Origin: Cyanobacteria bacterium SBLK
GTDB lineage: Bacteria > Cyanobacteriota > Cyanobacteriia > Cyanobacteriales > Spirulinaceae
Assembly (NCBI GenBank): GCA_017746715.1
Contig: JAGHZQ010000081.1
Coordinates: 1 to 64,000, forward strand
Length of the DNA: 64,000 nucleotides
Reading direction: 5' to 3'
This document shows positions 43,550-52,137 of the stretch, one piece after another; the first letter of the stretch is position 1, and every line of letters starts with the position of its first letter. Made by a program: the position numbers and the translations under genes. The notes under the pieces were generated by a model. That model searched no databases, was not told where the DNA came from, and saw only the letters and a program-made list of their open reading frames with translations.

Positions 43550-43825
43550 ATGAAGATTTGGTCGATTAGCTTTATTTTATTGTTTGGAAGTATAGAGTTT
43601 TATCAATGGTTGAGGGCGATGCAAATTCCTTTACCCATTTATATCGGTTTGGGGATTCTGTTAGCGATCGCGTCGAATGCCACCAAAACTGAAAAATCCA
43701 TTTCTCCTAGCATTGCCAAGCCGAGATATTCTTCCGATCCCGTTCCCGAAATGATTCCGAAACCCCCCCAACCCCCAGGTTCGATCTCATTCAAAATCGA
43801 TCGCCCAACAACCAATAACCAATAA
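43550..43825 (+). CDS. small membrane protein, unknown
   Basis: 91 residues from ATG 43550 (GGAG 8-9 nt upstream); longer frame from 43463 overlaps the terminator and is rejected. Two hydrophobic segments (SISFILLFGSIEFYQWL and PIYIGLGILLAIA) and a Pro-rich polar tail. No family recognised. Convergent with the Crp-type gene, with 1 nt between them. Confidence 0.6.
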   Translation: MKIWSISFILLFGSIEFYQWLRAMQIPLPIYIGLGILLAIASNATKTEKSISPSIAKPRYSSDPVPEMIPKPPQPPGSISFKIDRPTTNNQ

Positions 43826-43826
43826 A

Positions 43827-44447
43827 CTAATCCCTAAAAAACTGATTATTGTTAATGGTAATGTGGCGATCGCGATCGATACTGATGCAGCCCGAGCGCT
43901 GGAGTTTCCCTAACAAGCGCGTTACGGTTACGCGCGTAGTACCGATGGCATTTGCAATGGTTTGATGGGTGAAGCGCACTGGCAAGCGCATTCCTGCTGC
44001 GGTTGCCCGTCCCATATCTGCTTCGAGCAGTCCGAGCAATCGAGACAGGCGTTCTTCTACACGACGATAGCCCGATATTGCCAAAATGGCTTCGGTTTGC
44101 CGCAGTCGCCGGGTAGTACTATCTAAAACCGTTTGTGCTAGGGCTGGAGAAGATTGGATTTCATTGAGGGTAAACCAGCGCAAATAAACATCCGAGAGGG
44201 CCTTCGCTTCGTAAAGTTCCAATCGGGTCAACCATAACCCAAAAAATGTCGCAGGTCCCGCCCATCCCAATAACACCTCTTCTCCCGTCGCATGAGAAGT
44301 ACTCACTTGCACCAAGCCCCGATACACTTGCCATAATCCTCCCTCATCTAAAGGAATGATTTCTCCGCGATGATAGAGATGCAAGCGTCGCTCTTCGCGG
44401 GGTTCTTCGCAAGGGAAGCGATCGATGGATTGAGGAGTTAGGAGCAT
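43827..44447 (-). CDS. Crp/Fnr-family transcription regulator
   Basis: 206 residues. The N-terminal beta-barrel resembles a cyclic-nucleotide-type fold but lacks a complete cAMP-binding set (YHRGEIIPLDEGG, VYRGLVQVS, EEVLLGWAGPATFFG). The C-terminal winged helix has RFTHQTIANAIGTTRVTVTRLLGKLQ, close to the recognition helix of NtcA. It is shorter and different at the N-terminus from NtcA, so it is a paralogue. The target genes are unknown. Confidence 0.88.
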   Translation of the reverse strand: MLLTPQSIDRFPCEEPREERRLHLYHRGEIIPLDEGGLWQVYRGLVQVSTSHATGEEVLLGWAGPATFFGLWLTRLELYEAKALSDVYLRWFTLNEIQSSPALAQTVLDSTTRRLRQTEAILAISGYRRVEERLSRLLGLLEADMGRATAAGMRLPVRFTHQTIANAIGTTRVTVTRLLGKLQRSGCISIDRDRHITINNNQFFRD

Positions 44448-44594
44448 AAGACCTACGGAGGGAATTCACCGGTAAACGTTAAAAAATTGTCATGCCATCC
44501 CGTCCCAAAGTAAATTGTTGAGGTAAACAAAAGGTAAAGAAATGATAATATTTTCCTGACAATTTGTAAGAAAAATTAATAACCTCAAAATCGA

Positions 44595-45653
44595 TTAGGG
44601 AAGAATTCTCGTTGACACGGGAGCGTCTTGAACGCGTGCAATGTCTTCTGATGGAACTGCGATTAAATCCCCCTGCGGGATTTGAGGATATTGGGCAAGG
44701 GTTCGCAAGGATTGTCGCATCTTCGGAGAAGCAAATTTATGGTGTAGGGCTTGCCAAGCATTCCATTTTTGCCAGCGAATTTTATGCAGGTGTTTGGCCA
44801 GAGCGGGGAGACGGGTTTTAAAAGACTTGCCAAAAAAACGATTGAGGAATTCTTTTAAAACAAAACTATCTTGAATATCCCCGAGAACGCTTTGAATCTG
44901 CTTCGTATCTTTGAGATAATCTCGGTACTCTCCACCATAAAACTGCACGAATAGTTCCATTTGATAGCGAGTGTGCTTGGCTTCTTTGCGTAAATCGTGG
45001 AGTTTTTTTTCTTGTCGTGCCAAAATCTGACGAACGGTATGGGGATCGGCTGGCAAGAGCCCCTCTCGAGGGATGTCGCCAATATTTCCCCCAACTGTCC
45101 AGCCGGGGTGTAGGAAAAATTGTCCGAACCGAGGTAGAAGCAAATCCGGCAAAATATGTTCGATGGAAACGCAAGCCAGTGCAGAATATTTAGGATTTGC
45201 CAACCAAGATTCAAAGCCTTTTTTGAGTTTGCGGTAAGTTTTTCCTTGTAAAAGTTTCTTGACGGTTTTAAAGACTTTTCGTCGCTCTTTTGCCAAGGCT
45301 TTGAGAATGCGATCGAGTTCTTTGCGTTCGGTTTTGGGAAGCTGCGGGCGATATTCTGTTTTCAGGGTTTCCCCGAGTACGTCGATATCCCGTAATTTTC
45401 CCAGCACCCGAGCGATTTTTCCCACGGCTTTCTCGACCGCCGTTTCGGGGAGGGAAAGAGCGGGGGCAAACCCGGCTAATGCCGTTCGCAAGCGACGCAT
45501 GCCCACCCTCATTTGATGTAATTCTTCGGGATCGCGATCGGCGAGGACTCCAGCTTCGTGGGAGAGCATCTTGCGATAGTGTTGGGCGATGGCAATATAA
45601 GCCCAATCGCCAAAGGTGTTGGTTGCAAATTCGTCGCTGGCAATTTGTTTCAT
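44595..45653 (-). CDS. CHAD-domain protein
   Basis: 352 residues, mostly helical. CHAD signatures are HQMRVGMRRLRTAL near 50-63, RDIDVLGETL, and later HDLRKEAKHTRYQMEL and LGDIQDSFVLKEFL. Conserved His and Lys/Arg residues in these motifs bind polyphosphate in characterised members. No CYTH domain is attached and no polyphosphate kinase lies next to it. 44448-44594 upstream of the neighbouring Crp gene holds no gene. Confidence 0.9.
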   Translation of the reverse strand: MKQIASDEFATNTFGDWAYIAIAQHYRKMLSHEAGVLADRDPEELHQMRVGMRRLRTALAGFAPALSLPETAVEKAVGKIARVLGKLRDIDVLGETLKTEYRPQLPKTERKELDRILKALAKERRKVFKTVKKLLQGKTYRKLKKGFESWLANPKYSALACVSIEHILPDLLLPRFGQFFLHPGWTVGGNIGDIPREGLLPADPHTVRQILARQEKKLHDLRKEAKHTRYQMELFVQFYGGEYRDYLKDTKQIQSVLGDIQDSFVLKEFLNRFFGKSFKTRLPALAKHLHKIRWQKWNAWQALHHKFASPKMRQSLRTLAQYPQIPQGDLIAVPSEDIARVQDAPVSTRILP

Positions 45654-45829
45654 GTCACCCTCATACAGAACAATTTTTAGTTCATCCCTTTATTGTAGCC
45701 ATAAATACCTAGTGCTTGTCGATCGAGTCCGGATGAGGTTTTTTGATGAATATCGAGGAAAGACTTTCAATTCTGCTCTTAAATCAATATCATAGTGCCT
45801 AGTAAATCGTCTCATGGTGTAGGTGTAAG

Positions 45830-46348
45830 ATGCACGTCAAAAAATTGAGCCTGCTTGCAAGCGTTCTCGCGCTGTTGCTAGGAGCGATCGCGGCCGAAAC
45901 AGCTCGTGCCGAGTCTAATGTTGAATTCAATGCCGAAGATCTCGATAAGCCAATGTTATTGGCTCAACGAAGCGCTCCTCGCGCTCCCAGAGTTAGAGGA
46001 ATTGTCAAAAGCGTTGTCGGAACCCAAGTTCTTGTAGAACTCGATCGCTCTCAAGAGCCTTTTATGTGGGTTGGCGTTCCTCAAGCTCAACTCGGAGCGC
46101 TCAATTTGATGGGGGGAACGCCAGTATTTGTTGAAGATAACAAAATCGTGGGTCTGGCACCTTACGCCGCTCCCATTCCTCCGCGTCCGAGCAACTTCAG
46201 CAGCCGCATTCAAGCGCTTTGGGCAGATTACGAGCGTTCTCTCGATCGCAATCCCAGTCCCTCCACGGTGTCTTTGCCTTTCGATTCGACTCCGACACTC
46301 ACGCCCGCTCCAACAACAGCCCCCGTTCCTATTCAAGGACTGTGGTAA
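45830..46348 (+). CDS. secreted protein with GLW tail, function unknown
   Basis: 172 residues with signal peptide (LLASVLALLLGAIAAETARA). A small beta-type domain at ~55-110 (VRGIVKSVVGTQVLVEL, VFVEDNKIVGLAPY) is followed by SSRIQALWADYERSL, a Pro/Thr-rich linker and the ending PVPIQGLW. The last ~45 residues match the end of the secreted protein at 39270-39818 in pattern. A terminator follows the stop. Confidence 0.78.
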   Translation: MHVKKLSLLASVLALLLGAIAAETARAESNVEFNAEDLDKPMLLAQRSAPRAPRVRGIVKSVVGTQVLVELDRSQEPFMWVGVPQAQLGALNLMGGTPVFVEDNKIVGLAPYAAPIPPRPSNFSSRIQALWADYERSLDRNPSPSTVSLPFDSTPTLTPAPTTAPVPIQGLW

Positions 46349-46412
46349 TTGTTGCCAATTGGGGAGTTTGCCGCATCTCCATTTCGTTTTGTTAAAAAAA
46401 TACAAAAATCAT

Positions 46413-46446
46413 TGAGGACGCATCCACGAATGCGTCCTCATTTTTT
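46413..46446 (+). terminator. intrinsic terminator
   Basis: TGAGGACGCAT/ATGCGTCCTCA stem with a 6-nt loop followed by TTTTTT, 65 nt after the secreted gene's stop. Confidence 0.93.
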
Positions 46447-46523
46447 CTTGATATTGTCATCTCTAACAAAAACAGATTATCTTTAGGGAATACGAGAGAG
46501 AAGGGGACGATCGAGCGGTTTTT

Positions 46524-47324
46524 ATGAGTACCCGCCAAGTTTTAAGCGCCAATATAGTTTTAGCCCGTTTCCATCAAGGAGAACGCAATTTTTCCAAGAT
46601 AAAACTCCGTCAAGGGAATTTTGCTCGCCGGTCTCTCAATCAAGTTAATCTCAGTTTTGCCGATCTCAAACAGATTAATTTAAGTAGCACCAAACTCATT
46701 CAAGCCAATCTCACTCGGGCGACCCTCCATCAAGTCGATCTCGGCCAAGCCATCCTCATTGATGCCACTCTATCCCAAAGCAATCTCCAAGACGTTTGCC
46801 TGCAAGAAGCCAATTTGAGCGGCGCAATGTTCGGAAGAGCGATCGCGAGAAATGTTGACCTTTCTCATGCTTGTTTGCAAGGCAGCAGCTTGCTCGAGGT
46901 GCAGTTTTTGGAAGGAACGACTCTCAAAGCTGCCAATCTGGTCGGGACGACCCTCACAAAAAGTATGCTGGCTAAAACCGATCTCAGCAGAGCCAACTTG
47001 ACCAAAGCAATTTTAACGCGAGCGAATCTAAGCGAGGCCAACCTTAAAGCAGCTTCTCTCATTCGCGCCTATCTCAAGGACGTTAATTTACGAGGGGCAA
47101 ATTTACAAAATGCCGATTTGAGTTTTGCGAATTTGCGCTCTGCCGATTTAACCGGAGCAAATCTGAAAGGGGCAAACTTAGAAGGTGCTGACTTAGCACA
47201 AGCGAATTTAACTGCGGCCAATCTGACACGAGCGAATCTAATTGGCGCAACCTTTACTCTCACTGATTTTTCCAATGCTTTTTTAGACACGGCGATTTTT
47301 CCCAATGGAATTATAGAGGAATGA
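46524..47324 (+). CDS. pentapeptide-repeat protein
   Basis: 266 residues, almost entirely A(D/N)LxX pentapeptides from ~30 to 258 (ANLRSADLTGANLKGANLE and similar), which fold as a right-handed quadrilateral beta-helix. No signal peptide, so cytoplasmic. The stop overlaps the start of the next gene by 4 nt (ATGA), so it is translationally coupled to a solute-binding protein gene. Function is unknown; members range from gyrase protection to scaffolding. Confidence 0.93.
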   Translation: MSTRQVLSANIVLARFHQGERNFSKIKLRQGNFARRSLNQVNLSFADLKQINLSSTKLIQANLTRATLHQVDLGQAILIDATLSQSNLQDVCLQEANLSGAMFGRAIARNVDLSHACLQGSSLLEVQFLEGTTLKAANLVGTTLTKSMLAKTDLSRANLTKAILTRANLSEANLKAASLIRAYLKDVNLRGANLQNADLSFANLRSADLTGANLKGANLEGADLAQANLTAANLTRANLIGATFTLTDFSNAFLDTAIFPNGIIEE

Positions 47325-48166
47325 AATTACAATATCAAAGCATAAAAAGAAAAATTTTTAACAAAAAACGATTCAAAAAGTTAGGCTGGATCGCTTTAAT
47401 TGTTACAGTTTGTTTTTTGAATGTCGCCTGCGATTCAATTACGAATAATTCGGAAGAAAAAATTCTCTTAACTGTTGGTATCGATCCGACATTTCCCCCC
47501 TTTGAAATGCGAGAAGAGAACAATCGCATTGTTGGTTTCGATCTCGATATATTAAGAGCGATCGCAGAACAAGAGGAAATTGAAATTACGATCGACGATC
47601 GATTGGCTTTTAATCAATTAATTAATGCCTTAGAACAAGGAGAAATTGATGCGATTATGAGCGGTATGACTATTACATCAAAAAGAGCAGAAAAAGTAGA
47701 ATTTTCTCGCCCTTATTTTCAAACTGGATTGGCAATTACAGTTCGGGATGAGGAGCGAAAAATTCAAAGCACGAACGATCTTAAAAACAAAACGATTGCC
47801 GTACAAATCGGTACAAAAGGTGCAAGAAAAGCAGAAAATATATCGGGAGCAAAAATCAGTCAATTCTCTTCTATTGCCCTTGCTTTACACGAATTAAAAA
47901 ATGGCAATATTGATGCCGTTATTCACGATTTTCCGGCGATATTATACGCAATTAAAATTGGCAATTTAGACGGATTGAGAATTATAGAAAAGTTATTGAC
48001 AACAGAATATTATGGCATTGCCTTGCCTAAAGATTCAGAACATATCGATCGCATCAACGACGCATTAGAAGCATTAATCGCCGATCGCACTTACGACGAT
48101 CTTTACAGTCAGTGGTTTAATAGCGAACCGCGCCCGCTTCCAGAAATTGCCCCGACTCTAGAGTAA
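47321..48166 (+). CDS. amino-acid-type ABC solute-binding lipoprotein, first copy
   Basis: 281 residues. A long basic N-terminus precedes a signal anchor and lipobox LNVAC. The SBP_bac_3 fold has TVGIDPTFPPFEM, VGFDLDILRAIAE, MSGMTITSKRAEKVEFSRPY and IGTKGARKAE. It binds polar amino acids for the downstream permease-ATPase. It shares fold, not close sequence, with the next gene. Its ATG overlaps the pentapeptide gene stop. Confidence 0.9.
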   Translation: MKLQYQSIKRKIFNKKRFKKLGWIALIVTVCFLNVACDSITNNSEEKILLTVGIDPTFPPFEMREENNRIVGFDLDILRAIAEQEEIEITIDDRLAFNQLINALEQGEIDAIMSGMTITSKRAEKVEFSRPYFQTGLAITVRDEERKIQSTNDLKNKTIAVQIGTKGARKAENISGAKISQFSSIALALHELKNGNIDAVIHDFPAILYAIKIGNLDGLRIIEKLLTTEYYGIALPKDSEHIDRINDALEALIADRTYDDLYSQWFNSEPRPLPEIAPTLE

Positions 48167-48273
48167 TACGAATCATGACCGATCCTGAAAAGTGGTAAAG
48201 AATCTTTAGATACAATTGAGCGCGACACAATTCTGGTAAATTGAGAAGCCTACAAATCTATAGATTGTGACTC

Positions 48274-49077
48274 ATGAAACGCAGGGCATTAATTTTGGCA
48301 TTCTCTCTGATTGCTTCTCTGGGGACGATCGCCGGATGCGGCAATTCTGAAGGGGGAGATAGCGACACGCAAAAGGTGGTCATGGCAACATCTGCCGACT
48401 ATCCACCTTATGAATTCTACGAAACGGCTAAGGGAGAAGGCAAACCTGTTGGCTTTGATATTGACATTGCAACTTATATTACGGATGAGTTGGGTTACGA
48501 ATTAGAAGTTAAGGATATGGATTTTAATGGCATTATCCCCGCTTTGCAATCCAAGCGAGTTGATTTTGCCATGTCGGGAATGACTCCCACAGAAGAACGC
48601 AAGCAAAGCGTTGATTTTTCCAGTATCTATTATGACGCTAAAAATACGATTGTTGCAGCGACGGGATCGGACTATAAAAGCTATCAAGATCTAACGGGTA
48701 AAAAGGTTGGCGTTCAATTGGGGACGACGCAACAAGAAGAAGCCAAAACAAAAGCAGAAGAAATTGGCGATATTACGATCGAACCGCGCAATAAAGTTAG
48801 CGATTTGATTCAAGAAGTCAAAGCCGGACGCATTGATGCCGCGATTATTGAAGATACCGTAGCTAAAGGGTATATTAATACGAATCCCGATTTAGCGTTT
48901 ACTCCGATTGAAGAAAGTGGAGAATTATCCGGATCGGCGATCGCTTTTCCCAAAGATTCCGAGTTAACGGAGAAGTTTGAAAACGTCCTCCAAGAAATGA
49001 AAGAAAATGGAGAATTAGAAAAATTAGTCAAAAAATGGTTTGAAGACTACTATGAAGAACAAGATAGTGCAGAATAA
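48274..49077 (+). CDS. amino-acid-type ABC solute-binding lipoprotein, second copy
   Basis: 267 residues. Signal peptide and lipobox IAGCGN (Cys at ~22). SBP_bac_3 motifs ATSADYPPYEFYET, VGFDIDIATYI, MSGMTPTEERKQSVDFS and QLGTTQQEEAK. Located 18 nt before the permease gene, so this copy is the more likely partner. The pair may widen substrate range. Confidence 0.93.
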   Translation: MKRRALILAFSLIASLGTIAGCGNSEGGDSDTQKVVMATSADYPPYEFYETAKGEGKPVGFDIDIATYITDELGYELEVKDMDFNGIIPALQSKRVDFAMSGMTPTEERKQSVDFSSIYYDAKNTIVAATGSDYKSYQDLTGKKVGVQLGTTQQEEAKTKAEEIGDITIEPRNKVSDLIQEVKAGRIDAAIIEDTVAKGYINTNPDLAFTPIEESGELSGSAIAFPKDSELTEKFENVLQEMKENGELEKLVKKWFEDYYEEQDSAE

Positions 49078-49095
49078 TTCAGGATTAAATCGACA

Positions 49096-49803
49096 ATGAA
49101 TCTCGAAATCGCCAGTATTATTCCTCACTACTACTTAGCTGAATTTAATCTAGATTTTGGGAGAATTACACCCTCTATTCCCTTTATTTTAACAGGGATT
49201 GTTGTCACTCTCAAATTTACCCTTATTTCGGCAGTCCTTGGATTTTTGTGGGGAACGCTCCTCTCGTTATGTAAAATTTCCAGTATTAAACCGCTCTATT
49301 GGTTGGGTCTGGCTTATACTTCAGTGTTTCGCGGAACGCCCCTACTGGTTCAATTATCGCTGATTTATTTTGCCACGCCCCAACTGACAGGTTATGATAT
49401 TTCCGGTTTTGAAGCGGGTGTTATTACTTTTTCCCTGAATTCGGGAGCCTATGTTTCTGAGGTCATTCGAGCGGGAATTTTAGCGATCGATAAAGGGCAA
49501 ACTGAAGCGGCGATGTCTCTTGGCGTGACCTATCAGCCAATGATGCTGGATATTATTTTACCCCAAGCCATTAAGAACATTTTACCTGCTTTGGTGAATG
49601 AATCCATTGCCCTTTTAAAAGATTCTGCACTTGTTTCCACAATTGGCGCACAGGATCTCTTGCGTCGCGCTCAAATTGTCGCAGCAGACAAATACGTCTA
49701 CTTTGAGCCTTTATTACTGGTCGCCGTTATTTACTATCTCATGGTCATGGTGTTAACAGTGGGTTCGACAATTCTCGAAAATCGCTTGCGTCGTAGTAGT
49801 TGA
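49096..49803 (+). CDS. polar amino acid ABC transporter permease
   Basis: 235 residues, about five membrane helices, HisM/GlnP type. It has the start of the transmembrane domain (LTGIVVTLKFTLISAVLGF), FRGTPLLVQL and the EAA loop TEAAMSLGVTYQPMMLDIILPQA that docks the ATPase. It follows the second binding protein by 18 nt and precedes the ATPase by 33 nt, one operon. Confidence 0.94.
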   Translation: MNLEIASIIPHYYLAEFNLDFGRITPSIPFILTGIVVTLKFTLISAVLGFLWGTLLSLCKISSIKPLYWLGLAYTSVFRGTPLLVQLSLIYFATPQLTGYDISGFEAGVITFSLNSGAYVSEVIRAGILAIDKGQTEAAMSLGVTYQPMMLDIILPQAIKNILPALVNESIALLKDSALVSTIGAQDLLRRAQIVAADKYVYFEPLLLVAVIYYLMVMVLTVGSTILENRLRRSS

Positions 49804-49836
49804 AACTGGGTAATCGGTAAAATAATGGAGGAAATT

Positions 49837-50580
49837 ATGACAGATAATAGTAATGTTGCCATTCGCGTCGATCGCTTGGTCAAATCTTTTGGCAGTTTGC
49901 AAGTCTTAAAAGAAATTTCTACGGAAATTGCACGGGGAGAAGTCGTCGCGACGATCGGTCCGTCGGGTTCGGGAAAATCAACATTTTTACGCTGTTTGAA
50001 TTTGTTGGAAAAACCAACATCAGGCAAGATTTATATTGATGGGGTTGAAATTACCAATCCGAAAACTGATGTTATGAAAATGCGCCAAAATGTAGGCATG
50101 GTATTTCAACATTTTCATTTATTTCCTCACATGACAGTCTTGCGGAATATTATGTACGCTCCCATGAGAGTAAAACAAGTTTCCGAAGAAACAGCACGTC
50201 AGAAAGCATCGGAATTATTGGCACGAGTGGGGTTGTCAGAAAAAGCGAACGTTTATCCGTCCAAACTATCGGGAGGACAGAAACAACGAGTCGCGATCGC
50301 CCGCGCTTTGGCCATGGAACCGGATATCATGTTATTTGACGAACCCACCTCAGCTCTCGATCCGGAAATGGTTAAGGAAGTTCTCGACGTCATGAAAGGA
50401 GTTTCCGAAAGCGGCATGACGATGGCAGTTGTTACCCATGAAATGGGGTTTGCGCGTGAAGTTGCCGATCGCATTCTCTTTCTCGATGGCGGAAAAATTG
50501 CCGAAGATGCTCCCCCTGATGCGTTTTTTAGTCAGCCAAAAAGCGATCGTGCCAAACAGTTTTTAGAGAAAATTTTATAG
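49837..50580 (+). CDS. amino acid ABC transporter ATP-binding protein (GlnQ type)
   Basis: 247 residues from ATG 49837. GGAGG lies 5-9 nt upstream inside an alternative upstream start (49825), which argues for the downstream ATG. Walker A GPSGSGKST, Q-loop VFQHFHLFPHMTV, signature LSGGQKQR, Walker B IMLFDEPTSALDPE and switch His in VTHEMGFA. Last gene of the operon. Confidence 0.95.
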   Translation: MTDNSNVAIRVDRLVKSFGSLQVLKEISTEIARGEVVATIGPSGSGKSTFLRCLNLLEKPTSGKIYIDGVEITNPKTDVMKMRQNVGMVFQHFHLFPHMTVLRNIMYAPMRVKQVSEETARQKASELLARVGLSEKANVYPSKLSGGQKQRVAIARALAMEPDIMLFDEPTSALDPEMVKEVLDVMKGVSESGMTMAVVTHEMGFAREVADRILFLDGGKIAEDAPPDAFFSQPKSDRAKQFLEKIL

Positions 50581-50660
50581 ATTTTCGAATATAATTGTAG
50601 TGCAAGCGCAAGATATAATACAATCGCACTTTGAGTTGATAAGATTGCTTCTCTTCTCCC

Positions 50661-51251
50661 ATGAATTATCTCGCTCATTTATTTTTAGCAGAAGACAATC
50701 CCGAATCTAAAATAGGTAACTTATTGGGCGATTTTGTCAAGGGTTCTTTACAAAAATATACCAATATTTATAATCCCGCTATTATTCGCGGGATCGAACA
50801 ACATCGAAAAATTGACGCTTTCACCGATACTCACGAGGTTTTTTGTTGCAGTAAAAAACGAATCCATCACAATCAAAAGCATTATTCAGGAATTGCGATC
50901 GATATTTACTACGATCATTTTTTATCCGTTCATTGGTCTAAATTTTCTTCCGAAGATCGAGAGGGATTTATTGCCAATATCTACAAAATCTTACAAGCAA
51001 ATTTGGCAATTTTACCCGATAATTTACAATTTATCCTTCCCAGAATTCAACAAGAAAATTGGTTAAATTCTTACCGAACCTTGGCAGGAGTCGAACTTAC
51101 CTTAACTCGTATCTCCCAACGATTTAAACGAGTCAATCCTCTCGATCGCGCCTGCTTGGACTTGCAAGAACATTATCGAGAAATAGAAAGAGATTTCTTG
51201 TGTTTTTTTCCCGAATTAATCGCGTATATGGGAGAATTATGCGATCGCTAA
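50661..51251 (+). CDS. AcpH-like acyl carrier protein phosphodiesterase (DUF479)
   Basis: 196 residues. N-terminal MNYLAHLFLA, GNLLGDFVKGSL and HRKIDAFTDTH, then IAIDIYYDHFLSVHW, the DUF479 signature with metal-binding His and Asp. The family removes 4'-phosphopantetheine from ACP in E. coli. Convergent with the dedA-type gene 5 nt away. Confidence 0.87.
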   Translation: MNYLAHLFLAEDNPESKIGNLLGDFVKGSLQKYTNIYNPAIIRGIEQHRKIDAFTDTHEVFCCSKKRIHHNQKHYSGIAIDIYYDHFLSVHWSKFSSEDREGFIANIYKILQANLAILPDNLQFILPRIQQENWLNSYRTLAGVELTLTRISQRFKRVNPLDRACLDLQEHYREIERDFLCFFPELIAYMGELCDR

Positions 51252-51255
51252 TCAT

Positions 51256-51885
51256 TTAATTTTCTTCTAGTTCTTGCTTTTGACGATATTCTCTCCAAAT
51301 GGGAATAGCAATCCAAGCCATAAATGCCAACAAAGCTAAAATTCCCAGTTGTGCCGACCAATTTGCGACCTGATGTAAAGGAACGAGTTGTCCGACAATA
51401 TAAGCAAATGTTACGGTGACCGATGCCCAAATGACAGCACCGCCAAAGTTACACAATAAAAACTGAGGATAGGGCATTTGGGTAATGCCTGCTAAAGGAC
51501 CGGCAAAAATCCGTAACAGGGCAACAAAACGTCCAAAAAATACGGCTTTAGCTGCATTTTTAGTAAACTGCTTTCTGGCTTCTAGTAAATGTTGTTCGGG
51601 AATGCGAAAAAAACGTTCGATGCGTTCTAGTAAAGATAATCCGCCCCACCTTCCCACCCAATAACCAAAGTTATCTCCCAAAATTGCACCTCCCATTGCA
51701 CTGACTAAAACCCATTGAAAATCGAGTTCTCCACTCCCTGCTAAAAAACCACCAACGAGGGTAATGGTTTCGCCAGGGATGGGAATTCCTGTATTTTCCA
51801 AAGCAATTCCCAGAAAAACAACCCAGTAACCATAATGATGAGCAAGTTCTTGAATTGCTTCAAGGGAAAAGATTTCTAAGGACAT
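51256..51885 (-). CDS. DedA-family membrane protein
   Basis: 209 residues with about five membrane segments. Family motifs GIPIPGETITLVGGFLAGSG, FGRFVALLRIFAGPLAGI and GAVIWASVTV. DedA proteins translocate lipid carriers such as undecaprenyl phosphate or phosphatidylethanolamine between leaflets. The charged C-terminus ends EYRQKQELEEN. Confidence 0.92.
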   Translation of the reverse strand: MSLEIFSLEAIQELAHHYGYWVVFLGIALENTGIPIPGETITLVGGFLAGSGELDFQWVLVSAMGGAILGDNFGYWVGRWGGLSLLERIERFFRIPEQHLLEARKQFTKNAAKAVFFGRFVALLRIFAGPLAGITQMPYPQFLLCNFGGAVIWASVTVTFAYIVGQLVPLHQVANWSAQLGILALLAFMAWIAIPIWREYRQKQELEEN

Positions 51886-52137
51886 AGAGAAAATTTTAAC
51901 AATTATTAACTATTTTGACGGATTGAGCTTAGAGATGTCAACAAATAGACGGGATGGGCGAGGAGAAACGCGATCGCGGCTCTGAAGAGCGAGCGAGAAG
52001 AAATTTTGTTCGCTAATTATCTCTCGTCAGAGAAAAAATATTATATAATTATCTAAACCAATCGACAAATCTCTTATTGGATCGATAAACCGAATCTATA
52101 AGCGAGAAAATTTATCTTTTGTTTTTTGTGAGGATTA

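Noticed and set aside
43827..44447. Identification of the Crp-family gene as ntcA
   Set aside because: The DNA-recognition helix is similar but the N-terminal domain and length differ from NtcA.
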